Positions 27,836-37,324 of a stretch of 64,000 nucleotides of DNA are shown here, in pieces. A program made the position numbers and the translations under genes. Every line of letters begins with the position of its first letter. Position 1 is the first letter of the stretch. Where the stretch lies: contig QCLO01000006.1 of NCBI GenBank assembly GCA_003214465.1, positions 1 through 64,000 on the forward strand. The letters run 5' to 3'. Below the pieces are notes generated by a model that saw only the letters and a program-made list of their open reading frames with translations, did not search any database and was not told the origin of the DNA. Source of the DNA: Acidimicrobiales bacterium AG-414-N20 (GTDB lineage Bacteria; Actinomycetota; Acidimicrobiia; Acidimicrobiales; MedAcidi-G1).

Positions 27836-28864
27836 GTGAAAGATAAAAAAGAAATTGAGTTAATTCTCGAGCCTGAAGATGAATACAACCATGAACCTGA
27901 CGACGTTTCAAACTACAACGAATCAATGTATTTCAATCTGATTGATCATTCGCAAAAAATTGGCGGCTGGTTCAGATTGGGAAATCGAGTCAATGAAAAT
28001 TACGCGGAAATGACGTGTTGTATCTATTTGCCGGATGGGCGTGTTGGCTTCATGTATAAGAAACCAGAAATTAAAACAAACGCTGTTTTTGATGCTGGCG
28101 GTATGCGTTTCGAAGTAGTTGAACCTTTTAAAGAATTAAAACTTTCTTACGAAGGGAAAGTATGTGTTTTGGACGAACCAAATGACATGGCTGAACCTAA
28201 AAAAGCTTTTACTGAGAATCCCATGGTCGATACGACAGTCGAGCTGACATTCAAGGGCATTTCCCCAATGTTTGGTGGACGTCCAGTGGAAAAATCGACA
28301 GGAAAAGAACCTACTCAAAAAATGGAGGAGTCTTTTTCAAAAGCCCACTATGAACAGCACATATCCGGAAAAGGGACTATGCAAGTTGGAGATGAACGTT
28401 TTGAATTAAATGGTTTGGGTCTACGAGACAAATCATGGGGTGCCCGATATTGGCAGGCAATTGCCTGGTATCGCTGGTTACCAATGGCTTTCAATGATGA
28501 TTTCGCAATGATGATTTCATTGATCAGTAAAGATGGCATAACAGCCGCAAGTGGAGGAATGGTTCTTCACAATGACACTTACCATTTGATCAGGAGCGTG
28601 GAAATTGATTCTGTTTGGGATGATGCTTGGTATCAGAAATCTCTAAAAGCTCGTATCTCAACAGACGACAGAGATTATGAAATTAAAGGTGCAGTCGAAT
28701 CTCTAATACCACTCAGGAATCAAAGAACTGCTCCAGATGGCGAACAGCTATTTACACGCATAACTGAAGGTCTCACACGTTATGAGTGTGATGGCATAAC
28801 TGGATGGGGGATGTCTGAATATCTTGATCAAATTGTAGATGGGATTCCTATAGGAGCTGTATAG
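27836..28864 (+). CDS. Protein of the DUF7064/DUF7065 type (AttH/CrtC lipocalin-like)
   Basis: The 342-residue protein has no catalytic motif that I can name. NESMYFNLIDHSQKIGGWFRLGNRVNEN near residue 30 and GLGLRDKSWGARYWQAIAWYRWLPMAF near residue 195 resemble a family of hydrocarbon- and steroid-degrading bacteria with a two-lobed lipocalin fold (AttH/CrtC relatives, DUF7064/7065). The conserved Arg-Asp-x-Ser-Trp-Gly pattern could be functional. It has no signal peptide, so it is cytosolic. The GTG start at 27836 is divergent from the SDR gene. The tag gene follows 4 bases later. The function is unknown. Confidence 0.55.
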   Translation: MKDKKEIELILEPEDEYNHEPDDVSNYNESMYFNLIDHSQKIGGWFRLGNRVNENYAEMTCCIYLPDGRVGFMYKKPEIKTNAVFDAGGMRFEVVEPFKELKLSYEGKVCVLDEPNDMAEPKKAFTENPMVDTTVELTFKGISPMFGGRPVEKSTGKEPTQKMEESFSKAHYEQHISGKGTMQVGDERFELNGLGLRDKSWGARYWQAIAWYRWLPMAFNDDFAMMISLISKDGITAASGGMVLHNDTYHLIRSVEIDSVWDDAWYQKSLKARISTDDRDYEIKGAVESLIPLRNQRTAPDGEQLFTRITEGLTRYECDGITGWGMSEYLDQIVDGIPIGAV

Positions 28865-28868
28865 GTCT

Positions 28869-29480
28869 TTGAACGGAAAAAAATCAGAAACTGAAAATAT
28901 CGTTCGATGCAGTTGGGCGGGGCAACACGAAGATTATAAGGCCTACCATGATGACGAATGGGGTCGTCCAATAACCGGCGATAGTGCCCTATTTGAAAGA
29001 ATCTGTCTTGAAGGATTTCAAGCAGGTTTGTCGTGGCTAACAATTTTGCGAAAAAGAGAATCTTTCCGACTGGCTTTTGAAACTTTCGAACTTTCAAAAG
29101 TTGCCGATTTCGACCAGAAAAAAATCGAATCCCTAATGAATGACGCTCGAATAGTTCGCAACAGGGCAAAAATCTTGTCCACTATAAATAACGCTCAATG
29201 TGCTTTAAAAATGATTGACGAATATGGATCACTTGCAAATTTTCTTTGGTCTTTTGAACCTTCTTCAAAAAAGTATAGAAATGTGAACTCTGTTCCTTCA
29301 CAAACAGACGACTCAAAAAAGTTAAGTGCTGAGCTGAAAAAAAAGGGTTGGAGTTTTGTTGGTCCTACAACCATCTACGCATTCATGCAGGCCGTGGGAA
29401 TGGTAAACGATCACATGACAAGTTGTTGGGTTTTTGAAGATGTAGAAAAAGAAAGACGAAAACTCTCTCGTCCGATTTAA
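28869..29480 (+). CDS. tag: DNA-3-methyladenine glycosylase I
   Basis: The 203-residue Tag-family base-excision enzyme removes 3-methyladenine from DNA. RCSWAG near residue 14, YHDDEWGRP, FERICLEGFQAGLSWLTILRKRE and the late VNDHMTSCW contain the Cys, His, His and Cys that form the Tag zinc site. It starts with TTG 28869, 4 bases after the upstream stop. The length is normal for the family. Confidence 0.94.
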   Translation: MNGKKSETENIVRCSWAGQHEDYKAYHDDEWGRPITGDSALFERICLEGFQAGLSWLTILRKRESFRLAFETFELSKVADFDQKKIESLMNDARIVRNRAKILSTINNAQCALKMIDEYGSLANFLWSFEPSSKKYRNVNSVPSQTDDSKKLSAELKKKGWSFVGPTTIYAFMQAVGMVNDHMTSCWVFEDVEKERRKLSRPI

Positions 29481-29488
29481 AGCTGATG

Positions 29489-30499
29489 TTATGAGTCTCT
29501 ATTCACTACAAATTTAGCGATCTCTTCCAATTCGTAGAATGTTTCTTTTCTAATATCTGCGTTATTAAGAAATTCAGTTGCTCTTTTGAGGTGTTTATCT
29601 GCTTCCTCAAGAGTAGCTTCACGGCCTCCCGCATTTTCTATCAAAGAGGATGCATAGGAGACTTCTTCCTCGCTGAGCTCACCGGTAATATTAAAAATAT
29701 CTGAAAGCTTTTCTGCTTCTGAACTATTCGCAGAGAGAACAATAGAAACCGGCATAGATTTCTTTCTTTCTCTAAGATCGTTACCAACTGGCTTACCTGT
29801 AACTTTTGGATCCCCCCAAATCCCGAGCACATCATCCACTGCTTGATAAGCGAGTCCTAATTCATATCCAAAAACTTCAAGAGAACTGCAAGTATCTTCA
29901 TTTGCCCCACTCAAAACCGCCCCTACAGAAGACGCATAGCCCAATAAGGCCCCAGTCTTAGCTGCTTCCATCTTTAAACATTCTTCGAAACTAACAGTCG
30001 GCAAATCGTCAAAAGTCATATCTGAAGCTTGTCCGGAGATCATTGTCATAGTCGCATCTACTAAACGCCTAGCAGCCTGCACGCGTTCTGGAGTGTCTTC
30101 TTCTAACAAAACTTGAAAAGCAAGAGTATGCAAAGCGTCACCTGCTATCAAAGCATCTTCAACAGTGAATGCAGTCCAAGCGCTCGGCCGATGTCTACGT
30201 TCTTTATCGCCATCAATAATGTCGTCATGAATTAATGAAAAATTGTGAATCATCTCTACAGCAACCGCCCCTGGTATAGCCGTTTCAGACCTTCCACCGA
30301 CTGCCTCAGAAGAAAGAACTGCAAGCGCAGGGCGCAAACGTTTACCTGCGTCTTTAGGGGTTTTAAATCCTTTAATTGTTTTCCATCCAAAATGATATTC
30401 AATTACAGGCAACAAATCATCAGAAAGTTTTTTTACCGAATTTATTAATTCAGGTTCAATTAACTTCATAACCCTGTTCAGAGCTTGTGGACTTTCCAT
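29489..30499 (-). CDS. Polyprenyl (geranylgeranyl-type) diphosphate synthase
   Basis: This 336-residue trans-prenyltransferase has the first Asp-rich motif in FSLIHDDIIDGDKERRHRP, GDALHTLAFQ and the second motif in AYQAVDDVLGIWGD. KTGALLGYASSVGAV lies between them. It condenses isopentenyl diphosphate onto allylic diphosphates. Chain length cannot be read reliably, but a GGPP or longer product for quinones or lipid carriers is typical. It follows the omega-amidase gene on the same strand by 3 bases. Confidence 0.9.
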   Translation of the reverse strand: MESPQALNRVMKLIEPELINSVKKLSDDLLPVIEYHFGWKTIKGFKTPKDAGKRLRPALAVLSSEAVGGRSETAIPGAVAVEMIHNFSLIHDDIIDGDKERRHRPSAWTAFTVEDALIAGDALHTLAFQVLLEEDTPERVQAARRLVDATMTMISGQASDMTFDDLPTVSFEECLKMEAAKTGALLGYASSVGAVLSGANEDTCSSLEVFGYELGLAYQAVDDVLGIWGDPKVTGKPVGNDLRERKKSMPVSIVLSANSSEAEKLSDIFNITGELSEEEVSYASSLIENAGGREATLEEADKHLKRATEFLNNADIRKETFYELEEIAKFVVNRDS

Positions 30500-30502
30500 A
30501 AC

Positions 30503-31267
30503 TTACTTACTTCGATCATTAATGAAGGGGAAAGTTTTCCTTACTTCCGAAACTCTTTCCGGTTCAATGTCTGCTATCAATATTTCCTCACCCTCTGAAG
30601 AAGCTTCTTTTATTACTTCTCCCAAAGGATCAATAATTGCTGAGTCTCCTTGATAGGACAAACCATCTCCTTCACCGACTCTATTGACACCCACTACATA
30701 TGCTTGATTTTCAATAGCGCGAGAACGAAGCAATGCCTTCCAATGGCCACTTCTAGCCGAGGGCCAATTCGCTACCACAATATACAGGTCAGTTTTTGGA
30801 GCTAAGTTCCAAAAAGCGTCTGCAAATCTCAAGTCATAACAGACGAATAAACTTGTTCGTACTCCCATCAGATCTATTGTCACGAATTGACTACCAGCTC
30901 GATAATTTTCATGTTCACCGGCGAAAGTAAAAGGGAAAACTTTGTCATATTCGTGCGACTCTCCCAAAGGACCTTTAACTAGAAAACGGTTTACAGGCAG
31001 TTCATCTTCTAGATCTTTTGTTGGAACAGACGCAGCCATCCACAAATTTTTAATCTTCGCTTGCTCGCTGAGAAAAGTTTCACTTTCCCCTTCTGGTTTT
31101 TCTGCGATTTTGTCAGACGCCATTGAGAATCCAGTTGAGTACATCTCAGAAAGGACTACTAACTCTGCTCCGTCACTCGCCGCTTGAGCGACCATAGGAC
31201 TTAAACGCTCATGATTAGCAGAAGGATTTTCCCAGATCACATCATGTTGTATGGCGGCAATCTTCAT
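30503..31267 (-). CDS. Carbon-nitrogen hydrolase, probable omega-amidase
   Basis: The 254-residue nitrilase-superfamily protein has the catalytic triad Glu in VVLSEMYSTGF, Lys in EYDKVFPF and Cys in SLFVCYDLRF. The MYSTGFS context and DLRFADAFW match the NIT2/YafV omega-amidases, which hydrolyse 2-oxoglutaramate or 2-oxosuccinamate. The aminotransferase gene 2 bases upstream supports this: glutamine transaminases and omega-amidases form a functional pair. It could also be a broad-specificity amidase. Confidence 0.87.
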   Translation of the reverse strand: MKIAAIQHDVIWENPSANHERLSPMVAQAASDGAELVVLSEMYSTGFSMASDKIAEKPEGESETFLSEQAKIKNLWMAASVPTKDLEDELPVNRFLVKGPLGESHEYDKVFPFTFAGEHENYRAGSQFVTIDLMGVRTSLFVCYDLRFADAFWNLAPKTDLYIVVANWPSARSGHWKALLRSRAIENQAYVVGVNRVGEGDGLSYQGDSAIIDPLGEVIKEASSEGEEILIADIEPERVSEVRKTFPFINDRSK

Positions 31268-31269
31268 TT

Positions 31270-32439
31270 TTAATCCTTTAAAGAGAGAAGTTTCTCAACT
31301 GCATGATCTAACACCTCGGGTCTCTTACAGTATGCAAATCGTACAAGTGGTTTTCCTATGGTCTTGTTGTCATAAAAAACCTCATTAGGTACTGCAACCA
31401 CCCCACAACGATTAGGCAAATCCCAACAAAATTCAATGCCGTCTTCATCTCCTAAAGGTCTTATATCCACAGTTGCGTAATATGTCCCAGATGGCCTAAA
31501 AACTTCAAATCCAGCTTTTTCTAAACCTTCACATAGGATGTCTCGCTTGTTTGCCATATCAAGTGCGAGATTCATATAGTAACTTTCGTCTAACTTTAGA
31601 GCTTCTGCAATTGCATGTTGAAAAGGCGCCCCATTTACATAAGTCAAAAATTGTTTTGCGATTCGAACTGCGGATAAAAGTTCGGAGGGACCATGAGCCC
31701 AGCCGATTTTCCAACCGGTAAAGCCGAAAGTTTTCGCTGCTGAAGAAATTGTAAGAGTTCGTTCACTCATACCTGGAAAAGTCGAAATAGGTATGTGAGA
31801 TTGCCCATCAAAAACTAAATGTTCATAAACTTCGTCGGTAACTACTAGAAGATCTTTCTCGATAGCTAGTTTTGCTATCTGCGAGAGCTCCTGTTGATTA
31901 AATACTTTTCCTGTCGGGTTATGTGGGGAATTAAGAAGAATCAATCTTGTATTTGAGTTAACTTTTGACGCAAGCTCTTCGAAGTCAAATGAATAGTCTG
32001 GAGTTTTGAGAGTCACTACACGACGTTTTCCACCTGCCATAGCAATAGCCGCCGCATAAACATCAAAATAGGGCTCAAAAGTAATCACTTCTTGTCCTGG
32101 TTCGACCAAAGCTATTAAAGACGCTGCTAAAGCTTCCGAAGCTCCAGCAGTAATCAGTACTTGAGTCTCTGGATCAACTTCAATTCCATAAAACCTCTTT
32201 TGATGTTCTGAAACAGCAACGCGTAAAGATTCAATCCCTAATCCCGGTGGATACTGATTGTGACCATCTCTAATTGCTTTAATTGCAGCTTCTGCTACCT
32301 GATTAGGCCCATCGGTGTCCGGAAAACCTTGTCCCAGATTTATTGAATCTGTTCGCGCAGCTAAAGCTGACATCTCTGCAAAAATAGTTGTTCCAAAGTC
32401 TTGCAATCTTTCTGCCAGATATGGATTTTTTGCAGTCAT
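31270..32439 (-). CDS. PLP aminotransferase, glutamine transaminase K/DapC/methionine-type
   Basis: The 389-residue class I/II aminotransferase has FGTTIFAEMSALAARTDSINLGQGFPDTDGP at the start, NSPHNPTGKVF, VTDEVYEHLVFDG and the PLP lysine in SSAAKTFGFTGWKIGW. Very similar actinobacterial proteins are labelled either N-succinyldiaminopimelate aminotransferase or kynurenine/glutamine transaminase. The adjoining omega-amidase favours a glutamine-dependent transaminase of 2-oxo acids such as methionine or kynurenine. A kynureninase gene lies 5 kb away. Confidence 0.87.
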   Translation of the reverse strand: MTAKNPYLAERLQDFGTTIFAEMSALAARTDSINLGQGFPDTDGPNQVAEAAIKAIRDGHNQYPPGLGIESLRVAVSEHQKRFYGIEVDPETQVLITAGASEALAASLIALVEPGQEVITFEPYFDVYAAAIAMAGGKRRVVTLKTPDYSFDFEELASKVNSNTRLILLNSPHNPTGKVFNQQELSQIAKLAIEKDLLVVTDEVYEHLVFDGQSHIPISTFPGMSERTLTISSAAKTFGFTGWKIGWAHGPSELLSAVRIAKQFLTYVNGAPFQHAIAEALKLDESYYMNLALDMANKRDILCEGLEKAGFEVFRPSGTYYATVDIRPLGDEDGIEFCWDLPNRCGVVAVPNEVFYDNKTIGKPLVRFAYCKRPEVLDHAVEKLLSLKD

Positions 32440-32455
32440 TACTTTTTAAACCAGT

Positions 32456-34762
32456 TCAAGCTCTTACCTCTGATTTATCCGAAATAGCAGACCAAATCTT
32501 CTGAGGCGTTAACGGCATATCTAGATGGTCAACACCAAGATAGGAGATTGCGTCTACCACAGCGTTTTGCGTAGCAGCAGTAGAACCAATAGTTCCAGAT
32601 TCTCCTATACCTTTTGCTCCTATGGAATTCAGCGGGGTGGGAGTTTCCATTGATATGCGATCAAAACTCGGGACCTCCATAGCTGATATAGCTGTGTAAT
32701 CCATCAAATTGGCTGTTTGGGGATTTCCATCATTATCGTATAAAACTTCCTCTAAAAGAGCTTGAGCTACCCCTTGCGCTAAACCTCCATGAACTTGACC
32801 TGTTGCTAATAAAGGATTGACTATTTTCCCAGCATCATCAACTGCTACGATCCTCTTTATTTTTGCTTCGCCGGTTTCAATATCTACTTCTGCTATAACA
32901 ATGTGGGCACCAAATGGAAATGTTGCGCCTTCCTGTAAGAAATCGGACTTGCCTATTAATTGCTTTTGATCTGCTTTAGGACTTGAAGCTAATTCGCCCC
33001 ATGAAACTGACACTGCTGGTGTTCCGACTACATGAAAGTTGCCAGATTCTTTGTTGAGAACAATGTCTTCCTCTGATGCTTCTAAAAGATCTGCTACGAC
33101 TTTACGAGCAGCGTCAACCAGTTTTTCGGACGCGTCAGCCATAGAAGATCCTGATACCTGAACCGATCTTGAACCCCCAGTCATCTCACCAGATGGAACC
33201 ACGTCAGTATCGCCATAAATTACCTCTACTTTTTCCATAGGCACACCAAGACGATCAGCAACAAGCATTGCCCACGTAGTTACATGCCCTGTTCCAATTG
33301 GAGTGCTTCCCGTTGTAGCTCGAAAAGTGCCGTCATCTTTAAGTTCAACTAAACCAAATTCACTGCCGCCGCCGCCAGCGGTAACTTCTACGTACGTGGA
33401 AATACCAATTCCCAACTGCAATCTTTCATTTTCTTCGCGTCTGCGACTTTGTTCGTTTCTAAGAGCTTCGTAATCAATAGCCCCAAGAGCCTCGTCTAAA
33501 GCTTTTTTATAATCACCTGAGTCGTAAACAGTTCCTGTTGAGTTTTTAAACGGGAATTCATCGGGACTGGGGAAATTTAACCTTCGCACTTCGGCTGGAT
33601 CCATCGCTATTTCTCTTGCAAATAAATCCACGGTTCTTTCAATCACTGAAGTAGCTTCCGGGCGTCCCGCTCCTCGATATGCGCAAACTGGAGCTGTTGT
33701 CGTAGCAACAGAACGTGAAGAGAATTCAACATTAGGAATTCTGTACACCCCGCTTGCCATCATTAGGGTGGATCCAGGTAGAACGGCTCCCCATTTCGGA
33801 TAAGCACCACTGTCTTGAATCACTTCGAGGCTGTAATGAGTAATTTCACCATTAAGATTTCCGCCCATTTTAACTTTTTGCTTTTGCGCTCTTCCATGTG
33901 CAAAACCAGTTAAATTTTCTGTTCTACTTTCCATCCAACGAACAGGTTTTTCGTGCATTCGAGATAAATGGGCGATAATTATTTCCTCTTCTGAGGCAAG
34001 TCCTTTAGCTCCAAAACCTCCTCCTATGTCAGTAATAATTACCCTTACATCTTTTATTTCCATTTCAAGTGCTTGAGCAACTGAATCTCGATAGTCATGG
34101 GCTCCTTGATTACTAGCCCAGCATGTGAGTCGACCATTTTCAAAAGATGCAAGTGTGACTCTCGGTTCGATCGAAACGGCTGCGACTTTAGAGTTAATGA
34201 TTTCCGCTTCTACAACAACTTCGCAATCAGAAAAATCTATTGGTTTTCTTCTGGGTATCTCTGTAACTATGTTGCTGTCTAAATTTGGGAAAAGTAAAAC
34301 TTCACCGGCGACTGCTTCTTCAAGATCTACCAATGCTGATAAAGGTTCTATATCTACCCAAATGTTCTCAGCAGCATCTGCTGCTAAATACTCGTTTTCT
34401 GCCAGAACTACCGCTACTGGTTCTCCAACGAAACGTACTTTTTCACGGGCAAGATACGGTCTTGTCATCTCAGCCTCATAAGCATTTAATATGACGGCCC
34501 TATCCGCCAAATCAAGATTCTCAGCGGTGTAAATCGCAAAAACTCCAGGCATCTTCTCTGCTTCACTTGTTTCCACTGAAATTATTTCACCGTGCGAAAC
34601 ATTTGATCTTACAAAATGCGCATGTAAGGCGCCTTCCATTGGGACATTAGCTACATATCCGCCTTTACCTCGTAGAAGATTTAGATCTTCACGACGCGGC
34701 ACAGCATTCCCCAGTAAAGACGTTCCCCCAGTTCCGTATTCATCTGACCCGTTGCTACTCAT
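32456..34762 (-). CDS. Xanthine dehydrogenase-family Mo subunit (form II CoxL-like)
   Basis: The 768-residue molybdopterin-cytosine-dinucleotide hydroxylase subunit has GGFGAKG near 248, AYRGAGR at 361-367 and the active-site Glu in GAKGIGESGTIG (about residue 721). AYRGAGR is the signature of form II CoxL-like proteins; true CO dehydrogenases (form I) have AYxCSFR. CO oxidation is therefore not implied, and an aromatic or purine-like substrate is possible. No FAD (CoxM) or 2Fe-2S (CoxS) subunit gene is adjacent. Its ATG overlaps the upstream acyl-CoA dehydrogenase stop by 4 bases. Mo is presumably supplied by the modABC system at 46115. Confidence 0.88.
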   Translation of the reverse strand: MSSNGSDEYGTGGTSLLGNAVPRREDLNLLRGKGGYVANVPMEGALHAHFVRSNVSHGEIISVETSEAEKMPGVFAIYTAENLDLADRAVILNAYEAEMTRPYLAREKVRFVGEPVAVVLAENEYLAADAAENIWVDIEPLSALVDLEEAVAGEVLLFPNLDSNIVTEIPRRKPIDFSDCEVVVEAEIINSKVAAVSIEPRVTLASFENGRLTCWASNQGAHDYRDSVAQALEMEIKDVRVIITDIGGGFGAKGLASEEEIIIAHLSRMHEKPVRWMESRTENLTGFAHGRAQKQKVKMGGNLNGEITHYSLEVIQDSGAYPKWGAVLPGSTLMMASGVYRIPNVEFSSRSVATTTAPVCAYRGAGRPEATSVIERTVDLFAREIAMDPAEVRRLNFPSPDEFPFKNSTGTVYDSGDYKKALDEALGAIDYEALRNEQSRRREENERLQLGIGISTYVEVTAGGGGSEFGLVELKDDGTFRATTGSTPIGTGHVTTWAMLVADRLGVPMEKVEVIYGDTDVVPSGEMTGGSRSVQVSGSSMADASEKLVDAARKVVADLLEASEEDIVLNKESGNFHVVGTPAVSVSWGELASSPKADQKQLIGKSDFLQEGATFPFGAHIVIAEVDIETGEAKIKRIVAVDDAGKIVNPLLATGQVHGGLAQGVAQALLEEVLYDNDGNPQTANLMDYTAISAMEVPSFDRISMETPTPLNSIGAKGIGESGTIGSTAATQNAVVDAISYLGVDHLDMPLTPQKIWSAISDKSEVRA

Positions 34763-35916
34763 TCAGCCGGGTACCTTTCTAGAAGTTTCCTAGCAATTAC
34801 CATTTTCTGAATCTCACTTGTCCCTTCTCCAATAATCATTAACGGGGTGTCGCGCAAGTAACGCTCCACTGGAAACTCAGTTGTATATCCATTACCGCCA
34901 TGAATCCTCATGGAAGACATAGCAATCTCAAAAGCTGCTTCGGAAGCAAAAAACTTCGCCATCCCTGCTTCCATATCAACCCTCTCTCCGGCATCTGCAC
35001 GTCTTGCCGCATCAAAAGTCATCAAACGGGATGCTTGAAGCTTTGTTGCCATTTCAGCCAGCATGAATTGAACAGCTTGATGCTCAAAAATTGGTCGGCC
35101 AAAGGTTTCGCGTTGTTGAGCGTATTTCATTGCTGAATCAAAAGCTGCTTGCGCTACTCCTACAGCCCTTGCAGCTATATTTATTCGTCCCAATTCCAAA
35201 GCTGAGAGTGCGTACCTTCTACCGTTACCTATGCCGTCTTCGCCTCCCAATACGTTTTCAGAAGGAACCCTGTGATCCACGTAGGACATTTCAACTGTTT
35301 CTAATCCCCTGTACCCAAGTTTGTCTATTTTTTTTGAAACTGTAATTCCTTCAAAATTTTCACCAGGTTCTTTTTCAACCAAAAAGCAAGTGATTCGATC
35401 GTCTGGAGTTCTGGCTAAAAGCATTACTAGAGATGCGCGCGTTCCGTTCGTAACCCACATTTTTGTTCCATTGATTACCCATTCATCTCCATCTTTTTCA
35501 GCTTTGCAACGAAGCGATCCTGTATCGCTACCGGCGTCAGGTTCTGATAGAGAAAAGGCCGCTCGAAAAGAACCGTCGCACATCCGAGGTAAGAACTTTT
35601 CTTTTTGCTCTTCCGTTCCGTATCTGTCGATCATGGTCACACCTATTTTGTGTGTATTCAAGATTCCAGCTAATGACATGAAACCACGCGATAGTTCTTC
35701 GACTATGCGGGCGTAAGTTGTGATGTCTATTCCAAGGCCACCGTACTTTTCATCGATTGTGGATCCGAAAAGTCCAAAATCGCACATCTGTTCAAACATT
35801 TCTTGAGGAAACTCATCATTAAGTTCGAATTCAGCAACATTTGGGATTACATCGCGATCAACCCAATCCTTTATCGTTGAAACAAGTTCATCAGCTAGTG
35901 CTTGATCTGTAGCCAT
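34759..35916 (-). CDS. Acyl-CoA dehydrogenase
   Basis: This 385-residue FAD enzyme has the full fold: AFSLSEPDAGSDTGSLRCKAE (FAD/substrate), WVINGTKMWVTNGTRA, QRETFGRPIFEHQAVQFMLAEMA, and the C-terminal MRIHGGNGYTTEFPVERYLRD...IGEGTSEIQKMVIARKLL. The position equivalent to the catalytic Glu is in the IGEGTSEIQ segment. It oxidises an acyl-CoA to the 2-enoyl-CoA and passes electrons to ETF. Its stop overlaps the start of the CoxL-like gene by 4 bases. The 177-base gap upstream is a divergent promoter region. Confidence 0.92.
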   Translation of the reverse strand: MATDQALADELVSTIKDWVDRDVIPNVAEFELNDEFPQEMFEQMCDFGLFGSTIDEKYGGLGIDITTYARIVEELSRGFMSLAGILNTHKIGVTMIDRYGTEEQKEKFLPRMCDGSFRAAFSLSEPDAGSDTGSLRCKAEKDGDEWVINGTKMWVTNGTRASLVMLLARTPDDRITCFLVEKEPGENFEGITVSKKIDKLGYRGLETVEMSYVDHRVPSENVLGGEDGIGNGRRYALSALELGRINIAARAVGVAQAAFDSAMKYAQQRETFGRPIFEHQAVQFMLAEMATKLQASRLMTFDAARRADAGERVDMEAGMAKFFASEAAFEIAMSSMRIHGGNGYTTEFPVERYLRDTPLMIIGEGTSEIQKMVIARKLLERYPAE

Positions 35917-36093
35917 CTTTTCTCACTCTTCTAGACTTAAAGGGTTTTATCACTTAAATTACGTTTTTTCTTATTTTGATCGTATCGTCAGGTAACTTTT
36001 CTGGCGGTTCTATTTGTCTTATGATTACATCTAATAGGAAATAACCCAAAAACGGCGATACGGTCGAAGTTGGTCTACTTAACAGGAGCTTAG

Positions 36094-37305
36094 GTGACAA
36101 AGATTCCTCGAATAATTTCAGTTGATGATCATGTGGTTGAACCGCCAGATCTTTGGACTAGTCGCTTACCTTCCAAATATGCAGATAGGTGCCCACGTGT
36201 TGAACGTGATTCTGCGGTATTCAACTTTGAAGGTGGTGTTTTTTCTTATGAAAAGGGAGTTAAAAATGGCTCTCCATGCGACTGGTGGTTATATGACGAT
36301 TTGATATATCCGTTTCCTAAACTTTCCGCTGCGGTGGGTTTTGAAAATCTTGATGTTGAGCCAGTTACTTTTGATGAAATTAGACCGGGTAGCTGGAAGC
36401 AGGCCGACAGGCTGGCTGATATGGATGCAAACCACGTTGACGTTTCAATATGTTTTCCCAATGTTCTTCCACGGTTTTGCGGTCAAACTTTTCTTGAGCG
36501 AGAAGATAAAGATCTGGCTTTACTTTGCGTAAAGGCTTATAACGACTGGATGATAGATGAGTGGTGCGAAGGTGAAGGAAAAGGTCGTCTGATACCACTT
36601 ACCCTTATACCACTCTGGGACCCAGTCGCCGCCGCCGAAGAAGTTCATAGATGTGCAAATAAGGGATCTTTTGCTGTTGCATTTTCAGAAAATCCTTACC
36701 ATCTAGGTTTACCATCTGTACACGACGCTGATCATTTTTGGGATCCTTTCTTCACTGCATGCCAAGAAACTGAAACTGTGATCTGCATGCACATAGGATC
36801 TTCTTCAAAAATGCCGTCGACTTCTCCAGATGCTCCTTTTTCAGTTTCTTCGACCATAACTTTCGCAAATGCAATGGGATCCATGTGCGACTACATACTT
36901 TCAGGAATTTTTGTTCGATTTCCTAAACTCCGGATTGCGTACGCAGAAGGACAAGTTGGATGGATGCCATACGTAGTTGAACGAATGGACAAAATTTGGG
37001 AAGAAAGAGGAGACGCTAGTTTTGGAATAGATCTTCCAAATCCACCTAGTTCTTATATAAATAACCACATTTGGGGTTGTATTTTCGACGATGAGATCGG
37101 TTTAAAGAATCGGGACATAATCGGAATGAACCAAATCTGTTTTGAAGTCGACTTCCCCCATGCAGATACAACTTTCCCAAACACGTTGAAAGTGGCAACA
37201 AAAATTTGTGAAGAAGCAGGACTCTCGGAGGATGAAATATACCGGCTTATGCGGGGTAACGCTATTGACTGCTTCGGACTTGAACGTTTCGGGATAACAG
37301 TTTAA
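36094..37305 (+). CDS. Amidohydrolase-family protein (amidohydrolase_2)
   Basis: The 403-residue TIM-barrel metal hydrolase or decarboxylase starts IISVDDHVVEPPDLW and has RLADMDANHVDVSICFPN, VICMHIGSSSK, FPKLRIAYAEGQVGW and CFEVDFPHADTTFPNT, the usual metal and acid/base segments of the ACMSD/amidohydrolase_2 group. Members decarboxylate or hydrolyse aromatic and ring-cleavage products. Kynureninase follows on the opposite strand, which raises a link with aromatic amino-acid breakdown but does not prove it. GTG start at 36094 with CAGGAG a few bases upstream. Confidence 0.85.
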   Translation: MTKIPRIISVDDHVVEPPDLWTSRLPSKYADRCPRVERDSAVFNFEGGVFSYEKGVKNGSPCDWWLYDDLIYPFPKLSAAVGFENLDVEPVTFDEIRPGSWKQADRLADMDANHVDVSICFPNVLPRFCGQTFLEREDKDLALLCVKAYNDWMIDEWCEGEGKGRLIPLTLIPLWDPVAAAEEVHRCANKGSFAVAFSENPYHLGLPSVHDADHFWDPFFTACQETETVICMHIGSSSKMPSTSPDAPFSVSSTITFANAMGSMCDYILSGIFVRFPKLRIAYAEGQVGWMPYVVERMDKIWEERGDASFGIDLPNPPSSYINNHIWGCIFDDEIGLKNRDIIGMNQICFEVDFPHADTTFPNTLKVATKICEEAGLSEDEIYRLMRGNAIDCFGLERFGITV

Positions 37306-37324
37306 ATAGAACTCTCAGTTGAAG

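Noticed and set aside
32456-34762. Aerobic CO dehydrogenase
   Set aside because: The active-site loop is AYRGAGR (form II), not the AYxCSFR of form I CO dehydrogenases, and the partner subunits are absent.
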